From an uncultured Ruminococcus sp. (lineage in GTDB: Bacteria; Bacillota; Clostridia; Oscillospirales; Ruminococcaceae), in NCBI GenBank assembly GCA_946404705.1, contig CAMJES010000164.1:1-5482 (forward strand): a stretch of DNA of 5,482 nucleotides, in the 5' to 3' direction. Positions 5,469 through 5,482 of this stretch are shown here, piece by piece. Both the position numbers and the translations under genes were made by a program. The notes beneath the pieces were generated by a model that was not told the origin of the DNA, did not search any database, and saw only the letters and a program-made list of their open reading frames with translations. Position 1 is the first letter of the stretch; each line of letters opens with the position of its first letter.

Positions 5469-5482
5469 ACCGGAGTATCAAT

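Overview
The window looks like one end of a draft or metagenomic contig from a low-to-mid GC Gram-positive anaerobe of the Clostridia, most likely Oscillospiraceae/Ruminococcaceae or Lachnospiraceae. This is inferred from strong AAGGAGG-type ribosome binding sites, protein sequence flavour, a Bacillus-type short QueF and a PASTA-containing membrane serine hydrolase. No 16S or tRNA is present to fix the taxon. The first ~45 bases are not genomic: they are an Illumina TruSeq P7/read-2 adapter, apparently with its i7 barcode, fused to the true sequence.

Bases 46-4162 (+ strand) form one tightly packed operon for the 7-deazaguanine precursor of queuosine. The order is queD (3' part only) - queE - folE - P-loop kinase - small unknown protein - queC - GNAT acetyltransferase - queF. 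Gaps are 4-23 nt and nearly every gene has its own Shine-Dalgarno. Together the recognised genes cover GTP to preQ1: FolE makes dihydroneopterin triphosphate, QueD 6-carboxy-tetrahydropterin, QueE 7-carboxy-7-deazaguanine (CDG), QueC preQ0 and QueF preQ1. The genes for insertion into tRNA and completion of Q (tgt, queA, queG/queH) are not in the window. The operon promoter and any preQ1 riboswitch would lie upstream of the truncated queD and cannot be seen.

Three genes in the operon have no known role in this pathway: the adenylate-kinase-like NTPase, the 121-residue unknown protein and the GNAT protein. The last two are clearly AT-richer (about 33% and 35% GC by hand count) than queC (about 50%), which suggests later insertion into an older que operon.

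A 10-bp hairpin with flanking A and T tracts at 4161-4202 separates the operon from a convergent gene on the - strand (5452-4214). That gene encodes a membrane-anchored protein with one PASTA domain and a class A beta-lactamase-like/transpeptidase-like domain, probably involved in cell-wall sensing or modification. No CRISPR, transposon, tRNA or rRNA was seen. No clearly new defence or mobile system is evident. The most notable items are the adapter chimera, the non-que genes inside the operon, and the altered active-site motifs of the PASTA hydrolase.
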